Positions 9,365 to 18,885 are shown, counted from the first letter of the stretch. The stretch: DNA of 64,000 nt from Roseobacter insulae (GCF_019375555.1 NZ_JAHXDN010000003.1:372001-436000), one strand, 5' to 3'. Notes: generated from the letters alone by a model not told the origin. Numbers and translations: made by a program.

Positions 9365-10105
9365 ATGGCGGGAGCGCCGCAGCCGCAAGTCAAAACGGTC
9401 CCGGGATGCCCACGCCATGTTGCAATTATCATGGATGGCAACGGCAGGTGGGCGACCCAACGGGGCAGGCCGCGCTTGTTCGGGCACCACGCGGGTGCGC
9501 GACGGGTGCGCGAAATCGTTGAAAGCTGCCCCGAAATCGGCGTGGGTTACCTCACCATATTCGCCTTTTCAACGGAGAACTGGAAACGCACCCAGGTTGA
9601 GGTCGCCGGTCTGATGAACCTGTTTCGGAGGTATATCATCAAGGAAACCAAGGCGCTGCGCGAGTCCGGCGTCTGCGTACGGTTCATCGGGGACCGCCTC
9701 CAGCTGGATGACAAGCTGATTCACCTGATGAACGAACTGGAAGCCGCCACCGAGAATAATAATCGCGTGCATCTGACCATTGCGCTGAACTACGGCGGGC
9801 GGGATGAAGTCGCCCGGGCAACCAAGCGGCTGGCCGCCGATGTCGCGGCCGGACATCTGCGCCCCGAGGAAGTGGATGAAGAAACCCTGCCACGGTATCT
9901 TGATACGCATGTTCTGCCGGACCCGGATCTGGTGATCCGCACCAGCGGCGAGGCCCGCATCTCCAATTTCCTGCTGTGGCAGTCCGCCTACTCGGAGTAC
10001 GAGTTCATCGACACGCTCTGGCCGGATTTCACGCGGGATGAATTCACCAGGCTTTGCGAAGCATATGGCGGACGCGAGCGCCGGTTCGGTGGCGTGCTCC
10101 AATGA
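9365..10105 (+). CDS. uppS: Undecaprenyl diphosphate synthase (isoprenyl transferase)
   Basis: UppS builds the C55 lipid carrier used for peptidoglycan and other cell-envelope polymers. The 246-residue form starts at ATG 9365, right after GGAGAG. An earlier TTG is possible but poorer. The catalytic motif IIMDGNGRWA places the conserved Asp at residue 24. The pattern FAFSTENWKR and the C-terminal RTSGEARISNFLLWQSAYSE are diagnostic. It leads a compact stretch in which cdsA starts 7 nt after its stop codon. The 167 nt before it hold no gene that I can support. Confidence 0.97.
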   Translation: MAGAPQPQVKTVPGCPRHVAIIMDGNGRWATQRGRPRLFGHHAGARRVREIVESCPEIGVGYLTIFAFSTENWKRTQVEVAGLMNLFRRYIIKETKALRESGVCVRFIGDRLQLDDKLIHLMNELEAATENNNRVHLTIALNYGGRDEVARATKRLAADVAAGHLRPEEVDEETLPRYLDTHVLPDPDLVIRTSGEARISNFLLWQSAYSEYEFIDTLWPDFTRDEFTRLCEAYGGRERRFGGVLQ

Positions 10106-10112
10106 TGGTCGC

Positions 10113-10907
10113 ATGAGTGCAGGCACGGAAAAATGGTCTGATCTGGCAACCCGGATGGGCTCGGGCGCGGGCATGGTTGTGCTCGGCCTCTGGGGGGTCT
10201 GGGCGGGTGGACATATTTTCCATGTGATGGTGGCGCTGATTTGCGGCCTGATGATCTGGGAATTGTCGGCGATGCTGCGCGCATCCGGCAAAGTCTCGGT
10301 TCAACTGGGCGCGCTGGCAGGTGCGGCCACGCTGCTTGCGATCTATCTGCCGCCCGGATTTGCCCTACCGATCCTGCTGGCGACCGCTTTGGTCGGTTTT
10401 GGCCAGCTTAAGGATTTCCGGGTCATCTACATGGTTTTCGCGGTCATGGTCGTGCTGGCCGGTTACGGAATGATGTCTGTCCGGGACGATCTGGGCTTTA
10501 ACTGGATGCTGTGGATGGTACTGGTTGTCGTCGCCACGGATGTTGTTGGATATTTCGCCGGTCGGCTGATCGGCGGTCCAAAGTTCTGGCCGCGCGTCAG
10601 CCCCAAGAAAACATGGGCGGGCACGGCGTTCGGCTGGCTTGGCGCGGCAGTGGTTGGCGCTTCTTTCATGGCCAATACCGGCGCTGGTGTTCAACTGATC
10701 GGCGTGTCCATCGCCGTCTCCATGGCCAGCCAGATGGGGGATATCGCCGAAAGCGCCATCAAGCGACGGGTCGGGGTCAAGGACAGTTCCAACCTGATCC
10801 CCGGTCATGGCGGGCTACTGGACCGGTTCGATGGTATGCTTGGCGCTGCTGTCTTTTTGCTGATCATCGGCGGGCCGCTGATCGGGTCGCCGCTGGCGCT
10901 GAGGTAA
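10113..10907 (+). CDS. cdsA: Phosphatidate cytidylyltransferase
   Basis: CdsA makes CDP-diacylglycerol, the precursor of all bacterial phospholipids, in the inner membrane. It has several hydrophobic segments and the family signature near the C-terminus: KRRVGVKDSSNLIPGHGG followed by LLDRFDG. I place the start at ATG 10113 (264 residues), just after the uppS stop. Longer starts overlap uppS and are less likely. Confidence 0.95.
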   Translation: MSAGTEKWSDLATRMGSGAGMVVLGLWGVWAGGHIFHVMVALICGLMIWELSAMLRASGKVSVQLGALAGAATLLAIYLPPGFALPILLATALVGFGQLKDFRVIYMVFAVMVVLAGYGMMSVRDDLGFNWMLWMVLVVVATDVVGYFAGRLIGGPKFWPRVSPKKTWAGTAFGWLGAAVVGASFMANTGAGVQLIGVSIAVSMASQMGDIAESAIKRRVGVKDSSNLIPGHGGLLDRFDGMLGAAVFLLIIGGPLIGSPLALR

Positions 10908-10910
10908 CGG

Positions 10911-12083
10911 ATGCGGCGGGTCAGCATTTTCGGTGCGACGGGATCCATCGGGCAAAACACGATCGACCTGATCGCGCGGGCGCCGCAGGACTACGAAGTG
11001 ATCGCGCTGACCGGCGCCTCGAACATTGCGCAGTTGGCGATGGACGCCAAGAACCTCCGGGCGCGGGTTGCCATCACCGCCCATGATCATTTGCTGGGGG
11101 ATCTGCGCGACGCGCTGGCTGGCACTGATGTCGAAGCGGCGGCGGGCGTGACCGCGATTACCGAGGCGGCCGCGCGATCGGCAGACTGGACCATGTCCGC
11201 GATCGTCGGCGCCGCGGGGCTCGCGCCGGGGCTGACGACGTTGCAGCAGGGCGGAACGCTGGCGCTTGCCAATAAGGAATCGCTTGTCTGCGCCGGCAAG
11301 CTGATGCTGGAGACCGCGAAGGCGCATGAAGCGCGGCTCCTGCCGGTGGACAGCGAACATTCCGCGGTTTTCCAGGCGCTCGTGGGAGAAGACATGGCCG
11401 CGGTGGAGCGGGTTATCATCACCGCAAGCGGCGGCGCTTTTCGCGACTGGCCCCTCGAAGACCTCGGCAAGGCAACGCTGGATGAGGCATCAAGCCACCC
11501 TAACTGGGACATGGGGCAACGCATCACAATCGATTCGGCTTCGATGTTTAACAAGGCCATGGAACTCATTGAAACACGTGAATATTTTGGCGTAAGGCCA
11601 GATCAGATCGAAGTCCTGATACATCCCGAGTCGATGATCCACGCCATGGTCGGGTTCGCCGATGGCGCATTGATGGCGCATGTGGGGCCGCCCGACATGC
11701 GCCATGCCATTGGCTACGCGCTGCATTGGCCGGAGCGCCGTAAGCTGCCGGTGGAGCGGCTGGACCTCGCCAAGATCGCGCAGCTCAGTTTTCGCGCGCC
11801 TTGCGACACGCGCTGGCCCGCGTTGCGGCTGGCCAGAGATGTGATGGAAACCGGCGGGTTGGCGGGCGCGGTGTTCAACGCGGCGAAGGAAACGGCGCTC
11901 GACGGATTCATCGGCGGGCGGATCGGATTCACCGATATGGCGGAGGTTGTCGAAGAGGTTTTGACCATCGTGACGTCCACGCCCGGCCATATTGATGCCA
12001 CCATGACCCTTGATAACGTGGCCAAAGTGGACCATGTGGCACGTCAAGAGGCCGCACGGGTCATTCTCAACAGAGCAGGTTAA
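10911..12083 (+). CDS. dxr: 1-deoxy-D-xylulose 5-phosphate reductoisomerase
   Basis: Dxr catalyses the first committed step of the MEP isoprenoid pathway, converting DXP to MEP with NADPH. The 390-residue product starts with the dinucleotide-binding motif IFGATGSIGQNT. It contains NKESLVCAGKL and PVDSEHSAVFQAL, which hold metal and substrate ligands, and SASMFNKAMELIE. It lies 3 nt after cdsA and 3 nt before rseP, so translation is probably coupled. Its pathway partners ispD and ispF are also in this window (58.8-59.9 kb). Confidence 0.97.
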   Translation: MRRVSIFGATGSIGQNTIDLIARAPQDYEVIALTGASNIAQLAMDAKNLRARVAITAHDHLLGDLRDALAGTDVEAAAGVTAITEAAARSADWTMSAIVGAAGLAPGLTTLQQGGTLALANKESLVCAGKLMLETAKAHEARLLPVDSEHSAVFQALVGEDMAAVERVIITASGGAFRDWPLEDLGKATLDEASSHPNWDMGQRITIDSASMFNKAMELIETREYFGVRPDQIEVLIHPESMIHAMVGFADGALMAHVGPPDMRHAIGYALHWPERRKLPVERLDLAKIAQLSFRAPCDTRWPALRLARDVMETGGLAGAVFNAAKETALDGFIGGRIGFTDMAEVVEEVLTIVTSTPGHIDATMTLDNVAKVDHVARQEAARVILNRAG

Positions 12084-12086
12084 ATT

Positions 12087-13439
12087 TTGGATATTTTGGC
12101 GCTGATCCCGCAGTTTGGCGGGCTGATATGGACAATTGCTGCCTTTGTGCTGGCGCTCTCCGTGATCGTCGCAATACATGAATACGGGCATTACATTGTC
12201 GGGCGCTGGTCGGGTATTCAGGCTGATGTGTTCTCCCTTGGGTTCGGGCCTGTGCTATGGTCGCGGATGGACAAACGCGGCACCCGCTGGCAGGTCGCCG
12301 CCCTGCCGTTTGGCGGGTATGTGAAATTCGCCGGCGACGCCAACGCCGCCTCTGGCAAGGATGACGAGGCGATGGCAGAGGCCGAAGCCGACCCGGCCAG
12401 ATTGCGCGCCACCATGCACGGCGCGCCGCTCTGGGCGCGCACGGCGACAGTTGCGGCAGGCCCGATTTTCAATTTCGTCCTGTCTATCATCGTGTTCGCG
12501 ATCATGTTGATGTCGAGCGGCGTGTCACGTGATCCCCTGACCGTGGGTGAATTGCGCCCGCTGCCGGTCGCGGATCGCGGCCTTCAGGTCGGTGATGAGT
12601 TGCTGGGCATTGCCGGGGGCGAGATGCCCAGCACCGAAGATGCCGTTGCCTATTCCGCCTTCATTGATGCGCTGCCTCAGGAACCGGTACTGGACTACAC
12701 CGTGCGCCGCGAGGGCGATGAACGGGTGGTGCCCGGTGTTTATCTGTTGCCGCCCCTCGTCTCCGCCGTCAGCCCGCAGAGCGCGGCAATGGGGGCAGGG
12801 CTGGAAGTGGGTGACGTGATCGTCGCCGTCGACGGCGCGCCGATTTTTGCCTTCGACCAGCTGAAGGCGGCGGTCGAGGGGGGCAACGGCGCGTCTCTTG
12901 CCCTGACGGTCTGGCGCGGCGGAGATGAATTGGACGTGACGCTGACACCCAAACGCGTGGATGAACCGCAGCCCGAGGGTGGGTTCGCCACCCAGTGGCG
13001 GATCGGGATCGCGGGGGGGCTGGCCTTTGAACCCGCAACCGAAACCCCGGGTTTCGGAGAAGCGGTGATGGGTGGGGTCCGTCAGACAGGCCGCATCATC
13101 GAAGGCTCGCTGTCCGGTCTGGGGCATATGATCACCGGTGCGATCAGCACCTGCAACCTCAGCGGTCCGATCGGAATTGCCCAGACGTCCGGCGCGATGG
13201 CCAGTCAGGGGGCACAGTCCTTCATCTGGTTTATCGCTGTTCTGAGCACCGCAGTCGGCTTGCTCAATCTCTTTCCGGTTCCGGCGCTCGATGGCGGGCA
13301 TCTGGTGTTTTATGCCTATGAGGCCGTTTCGGGAAAACCGCCCAGCGACAAGGCATTGCGGGTGCTGATGACAATCGGCCTGGCGATGGTTTTGACCCTG
13401 ATGGTCTTCGCGCTCGGCAATGATTTGTTCTGCCCGTGA
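12087..13439 (+). CDS. rseP: Site-2 zinc metalloprotease RseP
   Basis: RseP cleaves anti-sigma factors and leftover signal peptides inside the membrane. The active site HEYGH is at residues 31-35, in the first membrane helix. The second metal ligand is in LNLFPVPALDGGHL (LDG at 401-403). A PDZ region lies in the middle, around AVSPQSAAMGAGLEVGDVI. The most plausible start is TTG at 12087, three nt after dxr, because it keeps the full first helix. At 450 residues it is normal for the family. Confidence 0.95.
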   Translation: MDILALIPQFGGLIWTIAAFVLALSVIVAIHEYGHYIVGRWSGIQADVFSLGFGPVLWSRMDKRGTRWQVAALPFGGYVKFAGDANAASGKDDEAMAEAEADPARLRATMHGAPLWARTATVAAGPIFNFVLSIIVFAIMLMSSGVSRDPLTVGELRPLPVADRGLQVGDELLGIAGGEMPSTEDAVAYSAFIDALPQEPVLDYTVRREGDERVVPGVYLLPPLVSAVSPQSAAMGAGLEVGDVIVAVDGAPIFAFDQLKAAVEGGNGASLALTVWRGGDELDVTLTPKRVDEPQPEGGFATQWRIGIAGGLAFEPATETPGFGEAVMGGVRQTGRIIEGSLSGLGHMITGAISTCNLSGPIGIAQTSGAMASQGAQSFIWFIAVLSTAVGLLNLFPVPALDGGHLVFYAYEAVSGKPPSDKALRVLMTIGLAMVLTLMVFALGNDLFCP

Positions 13440-13548
13440 CCCCTCGGGCAGGTGCTTTCAGACGAAAATGCCATGATTGCGCCACAATTGGCCAAATTGG
13501 TGCCCTATTCGCCCTGTACCACAGCGGTCACTGGAACGGAGAAATGCA

Positions 13549-13680
13549 ATGCAAGCGATACATAACGGATACCGTGGTCTGAGCCTGCTGATGGATCTCA
13601 ACTGGGACCGTGCACTCTATCTGGGCACCATTGCTCTGGCGCTTGGTGCCGGTGCGTGGATCGGCACGTACTACGGGTGA
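13549..13680 (+). CDS. 43-residue single-span membrane protein, unknown
   Basis: A short gene with an ATG at 13549 preceded by ACGGAG. It encodes a soluble-looking N-terminus (MQAIHNGYRGLSLLMDLNWD) followed by one membrane helix (ALYLGTIALALGAGAWIGTY). It lies between rseP and bamA on the same strand. The good ribosome site, codon use like its neighbours and clean amphipathic-plus-helix layout support a real gene. I do not recognise it. It could be an accessory peptide of the envelope machinery, but nothing in the sequence proves this. Confidence 0.6.
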   Translation: MQAIHNGYRGLSLLMDLNWDRALYLGTIALALGAGAWIGTYYG

Positions 13681-13782
13681 TTGCCCGCCCTTGGGGGGCG
13701 CCGCGCGATTTTTGATTGAAAACAGCTAAAAAGCCGCCTCTGACGCGTATTTAGTTGTTCCGCGTTTTTAAGCCACATGGTT

Positions 13783-13811
13783 TTGACAAGACCTGCCAAT
13801 GGCGGTACTCA
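13783..13811 (+). promoter_or_regulatory. Sigma-70 type promoter of bamA
   Basis: TTGACA, a 17-nt spacer and TACTCA lie 35 nt before the bamA start. The -35 is perfect and the -10 is weak. This suggests that bamA and the lipid A genes can be transcribed separately from the upstream block. Confidence 0.5.
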
Positions 13812-13845
13812 GATAAGCATAATTTTCTGAGGATCGGGGCAGGTC

Positions 13846-16203
13846 ATGAATCGGGGCAGTTCGGGCGTATGCTCGTCAAAGCGTGAGCTTTCCAAAACAC
13901 TTACAACATCACTGCGTTCTGCTGGATTTTGTCTTCTGTTATCAGCAGCTTGGATGGCACCAGCCGACCCGGTTTTCGCACAGCAGTACACGCTCAACAC
14001 GGTGATCGTGGATGGCAATGCGCGCGTCGGCGATGCCGCGATCCTGACGCGGGCAGGAATCGCCCGGGGGCAAACGATCAGCGCGGGCGAATTGAATGCC
14101 GCCTACCAGCGGCTGATCGATTCAGGTCTCTTCGAAACGGTCACCTTCGATCCGCAGGGCAGCAGCCTGCGCATCACCGTCGTCGAATTCCCGACGATCA
14201 ACCGGATCAGTTTCGAGGGCAACCAGCGCCTTGATGATGAGGCGCTCGCCGCGGCGATCAATTCCAACGAACGCCGCGTGTTCAACCCCGCGCAGGCGGA
14301 ACGGGATGCTGCCGATATTGCGGAAGCCTATGCGAATGAAGGGCGTCTTGCGGCCAAGGTGACACCAACGATCATTCGCCGGTCGGACAACCGGGTGGAC
14401 CTCGTCTTTGAGATATTCGAGGGCGATAACATCGAGATCGAGCGCATCAGCTTTGTCGGTAACCGCACCTATTCGGATCGTCGCCTGCGGCGGGTGCTGG
14501 AAAGCAAACAGGCGGGATTGTTCCGCGCCCTTGTGCGCCGCGATACGCTGGTCGCGGACCGGATCGAATTTGACAAGCAGGTTTTGCGCGATTTCTACCT
14601 GTCGCGCGGATACATTGATTTCCGGACCAACTCGGCCAATGCGCAGCTGACAGAGGAACGCGACGGATACTTCCTTGTGTTCAATGTGCAGGAAGGCCAG
14701 CGCTTCGAATTCGGTGACATCACGGTCAGCAGCGACGTGCCCGGCGTGGACGCGGACCGCTACCTCGACATCGCCAAAATCAAGACCGGTGTTGTCTATT
14801 CGCCAACGCTAATCGAAAACGACATCGCGCGGATGGAACGGCAGGCGCTGCGCGATGGCGTGGATTTCCTGCGGGTGGAGCCGCGGGTGACGCGGGATGA
14901 CCGCAACCTTGCGCTGGACATCGAATATGTGCTGACGCGGGGCCCGCGCATTTTTGTCGAGCGCATTGACATTGAGGGCAACACGACCACGCTGGATCAG
15001 GTGATCCGTCGCCAGTTCACAAGCGTCGAGGGGGATCCCTTCAACCCGCGGGAAATCCGCGAATCCGCTGAACGTATCCGGGCTTTGGGATATTTCGAAA
15101 CTGCCGAGGTCAACGCGCGCGAGGGCTCGTCGCCCGATCAGGTTGTCGTGGATGTCGATGTCGAAGAAGCGCCCACGGGGTCTTTCAGCTTCGGTGCGTC
15201 CTTCTCCAACAACGACGGTGTGGGGTTTGCGATACGATTTGCCGAAGAGAACTTTCTGGGCCGCGGCCAGAAACTGAGCCTGAGTGTTCAGACAACGGAA
15301 GATTCCCGTCGCTACGGCATCAACTTCATTGAACCGGCCTTCCTGGGACGGGAACTCGCGTTCGGCCTGCGGCTCGACATCGCCGAGACGGACAGTTCGT
15401 TTACGACATACGACACAGAACGCTTTTTGTTCCAGCCGTCTTTGACCTTCCCGATCGGTGAAAACACCCGGCTGCAGATTCGCTATACGGCTGACGAATC
15501 CGAAATGCAGCAGCGCGATGCACCCGCCAACGGCGCAGTGATCGCCAATGAAATCGCCGTTGGCGCCCAGTCCAGCAGTTCCATCGGGTATCAATACACC
15601 TACGACACCCGGCTTGGCGGGCTGGACCCCAACGCCGGCGTCCTGTTTCAGTTCACGCAGGATTTCGCGGGCATCGGTGGCGACAGCGAATACATCAAGA
15701 CCGAGGCGAGGCTTGTCGGCGAAACCAAGATATTCGACGAGGAAGTGACCCTGCGCGCCTCCCTGGAAGGCGGTGCGCTGACATGGCAGGGCGGCACCAA
15801 CCGCGCCGTTGACCGCTTTTTGCTGAACACCAATATCATTCGCGGGTTTGAGCCCGGCGGCATCGGCCCGCGCGATCTGTCGGTAAGCGGCGAGGACCCC
15901 TTGGGCGGAAACCTGTATCTCGCCGCGCGTTTCGAAGCCGAATTCCCGATTGGCCTGCCGGAGGAGTACGGGATCACGGGCGGGCTCTTCTATGACGTCG
16001 GCAACCTGTGGAATCTGGATGACGTGAACACCACCGGCGGCACCATCGTGGGCGAGGGCGGATCGTTCCGGCATGTCATCGGCTTTGCGATCCTGTGGAA
16101 CACGCCGGTCGGCCCGCTGCGCTTCAATTTCACAGACGCGATCAAGAAAGAGGACTTCGACCGCGATCAGTCCTTTGAGTTGACGCTCAGCACGACCTTC
16201 TGA
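13846..16203 (+). CDS. bamA: Outer membrane protein assembly factor BamA
   Basis: BamA inserts beta-barrel proteins into the outer membrane. The 785-residue protein has an N-terminal signal sequence ending near VFAQQ. Five POTRA repeats follow from about residue 47 to 370, for example TINRISFEGNQRLDDEAL and IERISFVGNRTYSDRRLRRV. A C-terminal barrel of about 400 residues contains the ENFLGRGQKL strand and the loop-6 region NIIRGFEPGGIGPRD. The terminal residue is Phe (LSTTF), as expected for barrel recognition. It is followed 4 nt later by the Skp-like chaperone gene. Confidence 0.97.
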   Translation: MNRGSSGVCSSKRELSKTLTTSLRSAGFCLLLSAAWMAPADPVFAQQYTLNTVIVDGNARVGDAAILTRAGIARGQTISAGELNAAYQRLIDSGLFETVTFDPQGSSLRITVVEFPTINRISFEGNQRLDDEALAAAINSNERRVFNPAQAERDAADIAEAYANEGRLAAKVTPTIIRRSDNRVDLVFEIFEGDNIEIERISFVGNRTYSDRRLRRVLESKQAGLFRALVRRDTLVADRIEFDKQVLRDFYLSRGYIDFRTNSANAQLTEERDGYFLVFNVQEGQRFEFGDITVSSDVPGVDADRYLDIAKIKTGVVYSPTLIENDIARMERQALRDGVDFLRVEPRVTRDDRNLALDIEYVLTRGPRIFVERIDIEGNTTTLDQVIRRQFTSVEGDPFNPREIRESAERIRALGYFETAEVNAREGSSPDQVVVDVDVEEAPTGSFSFGASFSNNDGVGFAIRFAEENFLGRGQKLSLSVQTTEDSRRYGINFIEPAFLGRELAFGLRLDIAETDSSFTTYDTERFLFQPSLTFPIGENTRLQIRYTADESEMQQRDAPANGAVIANEIAVGAQSSSSIGYQYTYDTRLGGLDPNAGVLFQFTQDFAGIGGDSEYIKTEARLVGETKIFDEEVTLRASLEGGALTWQGGTNRAVDRFLLNTNIIRGFEPGGIGPRDLSVSGEDPLGGNLYLAARFEAEFPIGLPEEYGITGGLFYDVGNLWNLDDVNTTGGTIVGEGGSFRHVIGFAILWNTPVGPLRFNFTDAIKKEDFDRDQSFELTLSTTF

Positions 16204-16207
16204 TCCC

Positions 16208-16768
16208 GTGCTGCGGGTCGCAAGCCTCTTGGCGGTCGTGGCGACCGTCTGGCTGTGCGGATTGTCCGGCGGCGCGCATGCACAACGACTGGGACCGGTT
16301 CAAAGCCCGATCCTGACAATCGATTCCGAGCGCCTTTTTGCCGACAGCGATTACGGCAAGCGCACGGTCGAGGACTTTGAGGCGCGCGGGGCTGATCTGG
16401 CAGCGGAGAACAGGCGCATAGAAGAAGAGCTCTCCGCCGAAGAAAGGATGCTCACGGACAAACGTCCGACCATGGCGCCCAAGGATTTTCGCGTTCTGGC
16501 GGATGCCTTCGATGAAAAGGTACAATCCACAAGGCGGCAGCAAGATGCCAAGAACCGGGATCTCAATCTGGCGCTGGAGGAGCGGCGCGTGGTGTTTCTG
16601 AACGCGGCGGCGCCCGTGCTGGAACAACTGATGCGCGAAGCAGGCGCTGCAGTGGTGATGGAGCGGCGGTCGGTCTTTCTCAGCGCCAACGCGATCGACA
16701 TCACGCGTGAGGCCATCGAGCGTCTGAACGAGGTTCTGGGAGACGGCACCGACGCGCCGAGAAGGTAG
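16208..16768 (+). CDS. OmpH/Skp-family periplasmic chaperone
   Basis: This 186-residue protein starts at GTG 16208. It has a signal peptide ending near AHAQR, a short hydrophobic strand (PILTIDSERLF), then a long charged helical segment rich in Glu/Arg/Lys (about residues 50-130). This is the Skp tentacle layout. Skp holds unfolded outer-membrane proteins in the periplasm for BamA, whose gene is directly upstream. Skp proteins diverge strongly, so the call rests on the layout and the synteny with bamA and fabZ. Confidence 0.85.
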   Translation: MLRVASLLAVVATVWLCGLSGGAHAQRLGPVQSPILTIDSERLFADSDYGKRTVEDFEARGADLAAENRRIEEELSAEERMLTDKRPTMAPKDFRVLADAFDEKVQSTRRQQDAKNRDLNLALEERRVVFLNAAAPVLEQLMREAGAAVVMERRSVFLSANAIDITREAIERLNEVLGDGTDAPRR

Positions 16769-16846
16769 ACCCGCAGGAAGCTTGCTCCCGGAGGGGTGAA
16801 TTGCTACGCAGGAGGTCAAGCCCTTGAGGATAAAAGGACACCTGAC

Positions 16847-17305
16847 ATGACGAGCCCGCAAACAAGCGCCGATATCCAGCTCATTCAACGCATTCTGCCA
16901 CACCGCTACCCGTTTTTGCTGGTGGATAAAGTTGTGGATATAGACGGCACCACATCTGCCCGGGGCCTCAAGAATGTCACCATGAACGAACCGCATTTTC
17001 AGGGCCATTTTCCCGGCATGCCGATTATGCCCGGCGTCACCATCATCGAAGCGATGGCACAGACAGCCGCCGTCATGGTGGGTGTCACGCTGGAGATGGC
17101 GGATAAGGAGATGAAGGTTTATTTCATGGCCATCGACAAGGCCAAGTTCCGGCGCAAGGTGATCCCCGGTGATGTTCTGGAAATGAATGTGTCGACCCTG
17201 CGCGGCAAACCCGGTGGCAAGGTCTGGCGTTTCGGTGGCGTGGCCTCGGTTGAGGGTGAGATGGCCGCAGAGTGCGAATTCACCGCAATGATGGATCTGG
17301 GATAA
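16847..17305 (+). CDS. fabZ: 3-hydroxyacyl-ACP dehydratase FabZ
   Basis: FabZ removes water from 3-hydroxyacyl-ACP in fatty acid synthesis and balances membrane against lipid A acyl supply. The start at ATG 16847 (after AAAGGA) gives 152 residues, the usual size. The hotdog active site is visible as [12 protein letters not shown] (His54) and IEAMAQ (Glu68). lpxA follows 6 nt later, so the enzymes competing for hydroxyacyl-ACP are co-expressed. The usual lpxD is absent between skp and fabZ. Confidence 0.96.
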   Translation: MTSPQTSADIQLIQRILPHRYPFLLVDKVVDIDGTTSARGLKNVTMNEPHFQGHFPGMPIMPGVTIIEAMAQTAAVMVGVTLEMADKEMKVYFMAIDKAKFRRKVIPGDVLEMNVSTLRGKPGGKVWRFGGVASVEGEMAAECEFTAMMDLG

Positions 17306-17311
17306 CCGCAC

Positions 17312-18094
17312 ATGAGCAACATTCACCCCAGCGCCGTGATCGAAAGCGGGGCGCAGATCGATCCCGGTGCCACTGTCGGCCCGTTCTGCATTGTCGGCCC
17401 CGATGTGTCGCTGGCCGCGGGTGTTCATCTCAAAAGCCATGTGGTTGTGACCGGGCGCACGCAGATCGGCGAAGATACCGTCATTTTCCCTTTCTCCGTG
17501 ATCGGAGAGATCCCGCAGGATTTGAAGTTCAAGGGTGAAGCGTCGCAGTTGATCATCGGCAAGCGGAACCGCATTCGCGAACATGTGACGATGAATTCCG
17601 GCACCGAAGGCGGCGGTGGTGTGACACGCGTTGGCGATGACGGTTTGTTTATGGCGGGGTGTCATATTGCACATGACGCGATCATCGGTGACCGGTGTAT
17701 CATTGTGAATTCGGTAGCGATTGCAGGGCATTGCGTACTCGAAGACGATGTCATCGTTGGCGGTTTGTCGGGTGTGCACCAATTCGTGCGCATCGGGCGC
17801 GGCGCGATTATCGGCGCTGTGACGATGGTGACAAATGACGTGATCCCCTACGGCCTCGTTCAGGCCCCGCGGGGCGAACTGGACGGTCTTAACCTCGTCG
17901 GGTTGAAGCGGCGCGGCGTGGCGCGCGGTGACATCACCGCCTTGCGCGCGGCCTTCCAGATGCTCGCACAAGGGGAGGGTACCTTCCATGACCGCGCGCG
18001 GCGTCTGCGCGATGAGACGACCAGCGACTACGTGCGCGAAATCGTCGAATTCATCGTCGCCGACAGCGACCGCCACTTCCTGACGCCCCGCTGA
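17312..18094 (+). CDS. lpxA: UDP-N-acetylglucosamine O-acyltransferase
   Basis: LpxA starts lipid A synthesis by acylating UDP-GlcNAc. The 260-residue product shows the left-handed beta-helix hexapeptide repeats (for example IHPSAVIESGAQIDPGATVG). It carries the catalytic His region in GCHIAHDAIIGD and the C-terminal helical part. Its stop overlaps the ATG of lpxI. Confidence 0.97.
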   Translation: MSNIHPSAVIESGAQIDPGATVGPFCIVGPDVSLAAGVHLKSHVVVTGRTQIGEDTVIFPFSVIGEIPQDLKFKGEASQLIIGKRNRIREHVTMNSGTEGGGGVTRVGDDGLFMAGCHIAHDAIIGDRCIIVNSVAIAGHCVLEDDVIVGGLSGVHQFVRIGRGAIIGAVTMVTNDVIPYGLVQAPRGELDGLNLVGLKRRGVARGDITALRAAFQMLAQGEGTFHDRARRLRDETTSDYVREIVEFIVADSDRHFLTPR

Positions 18095-18885
18095 TGTTGG
18101 CCTTGATCGCAGGGCGGGGCGGACTGCCCGCCCGTATCGCAGGCTCGCAGCCAAAGCCCCCGTATATCTGCGTGATGGACGGGTTCGACCCTGACGCCTT
18201 ACAGGCGGACAAACGGTTTCGCCTCGAACATCTGGGCACGTTACTGACGGATCTCGCTGACCACGGCATCACCGACATCTGTTTTTGCGGGGCCATCGAA
18301 CGCCCGGCGTTTGACCCTGCGGCTCTGGATGCCGCGACGATGCCCCTGGTGCCCGAAATGATGCAGGCAATGGCCACCGGGGATGACAGCGCGCTGCGGG
18401 CCTTTATCGGGATATTCGAGTCGCGCGGGTTCACGATACGCGCCGCCCATGACCTGGCGCCGGATATCCTTGTGGCTGAGGGTGTGCACAGCGCGGCTCC
18501 GCCCGATGAACAGATGCAGGCGGATGCGGATCGGGGTGCGGCGGTGCTGGAGGCGCTGGCACCGCTGGATGTCGGGCAGGGCTGCGTCGTCGGCGGCGGG
18601 CAGGTCTGGGCGATCGAAACACTGGGCGGGACCGATCACATGTTGCGCAGCCTGCCTGAGAAGGCGGCCAAGGCGCGCGCGATCATGGTAAAGGCGCCGA
18701 AAAGAGGTCAGGACCTGCGTGTCGACATGCCGACCATCGGACCCGCGACAATCACCGCCCTTGCGGGGGCCGGATTGGCCGGTCTGGTTGTCGAGGCCGG
18801 CGGCGTCATTCTTCTGGAGCCCGAGGCGACGCGGGCGGCTGCCGATGCCGCTGGCCTCGTACTTTGGGCGCGCCCGGCCTCCTGA
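18094..18885 (+). CDS. lpxI: UDP-2,3-diacylglucosamine diphosphatase LpxI
   Basis: LpxI hydrolyses UDP-2,3-diacylglucosamine to lipid X. It is the alphaproteobacterial replacement for LpxH. The 263-residue protein starts with LALIAGRGGLPARIA and contains the DUF1009 patterns DLADHGITDICFCGAIERP, GDDSALR and a C-terminal GLVVEAGGVILLEPE. It is translationally coupled on both sides: its ATG overlaps the lpxA stop and its TGA overlaps the lpxB start. This position between lpxA and lpxB matches its role in the pathway. Confidence 0.94.
   Translation: MLALIAGRGGLPARIAGSQPKPPYICVMDGFDPDALQADKRFRLEHLGTLLTDLADHGITDICFCGAIERPAFDPAALDAATMPLVPEMMQAMATGDDSALRAFIGIFESRGFTIRAAHDLAPDILVAEGVHSAAPPDEQMQADADRGAAVLEALAPLDVGQGCVVGGGQVWAIETLGGTDHMLRSLPEKAAKARAIMVKAPKRGQDLRVDMPTIGPATITALAGAGLAGLVVEAGGVILLEPEATRAAADAAGLVLWARPAS

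Noticed and set aside
14809-16074. A 421-codon minus-strand frame opposite bamA
   Set aside because: Same antisense effect; bamA is certain and the shadow product shows no domain.
16187-18154. A 655-codon open frame on the minus strand opposite skp, fabZ and lpxA
   Set aside because: It is the GC-driven antisense shadow of three well-recognised genes; the peptide is His/Arg-rich, low in normal domain patterns, and has no ribosome site.
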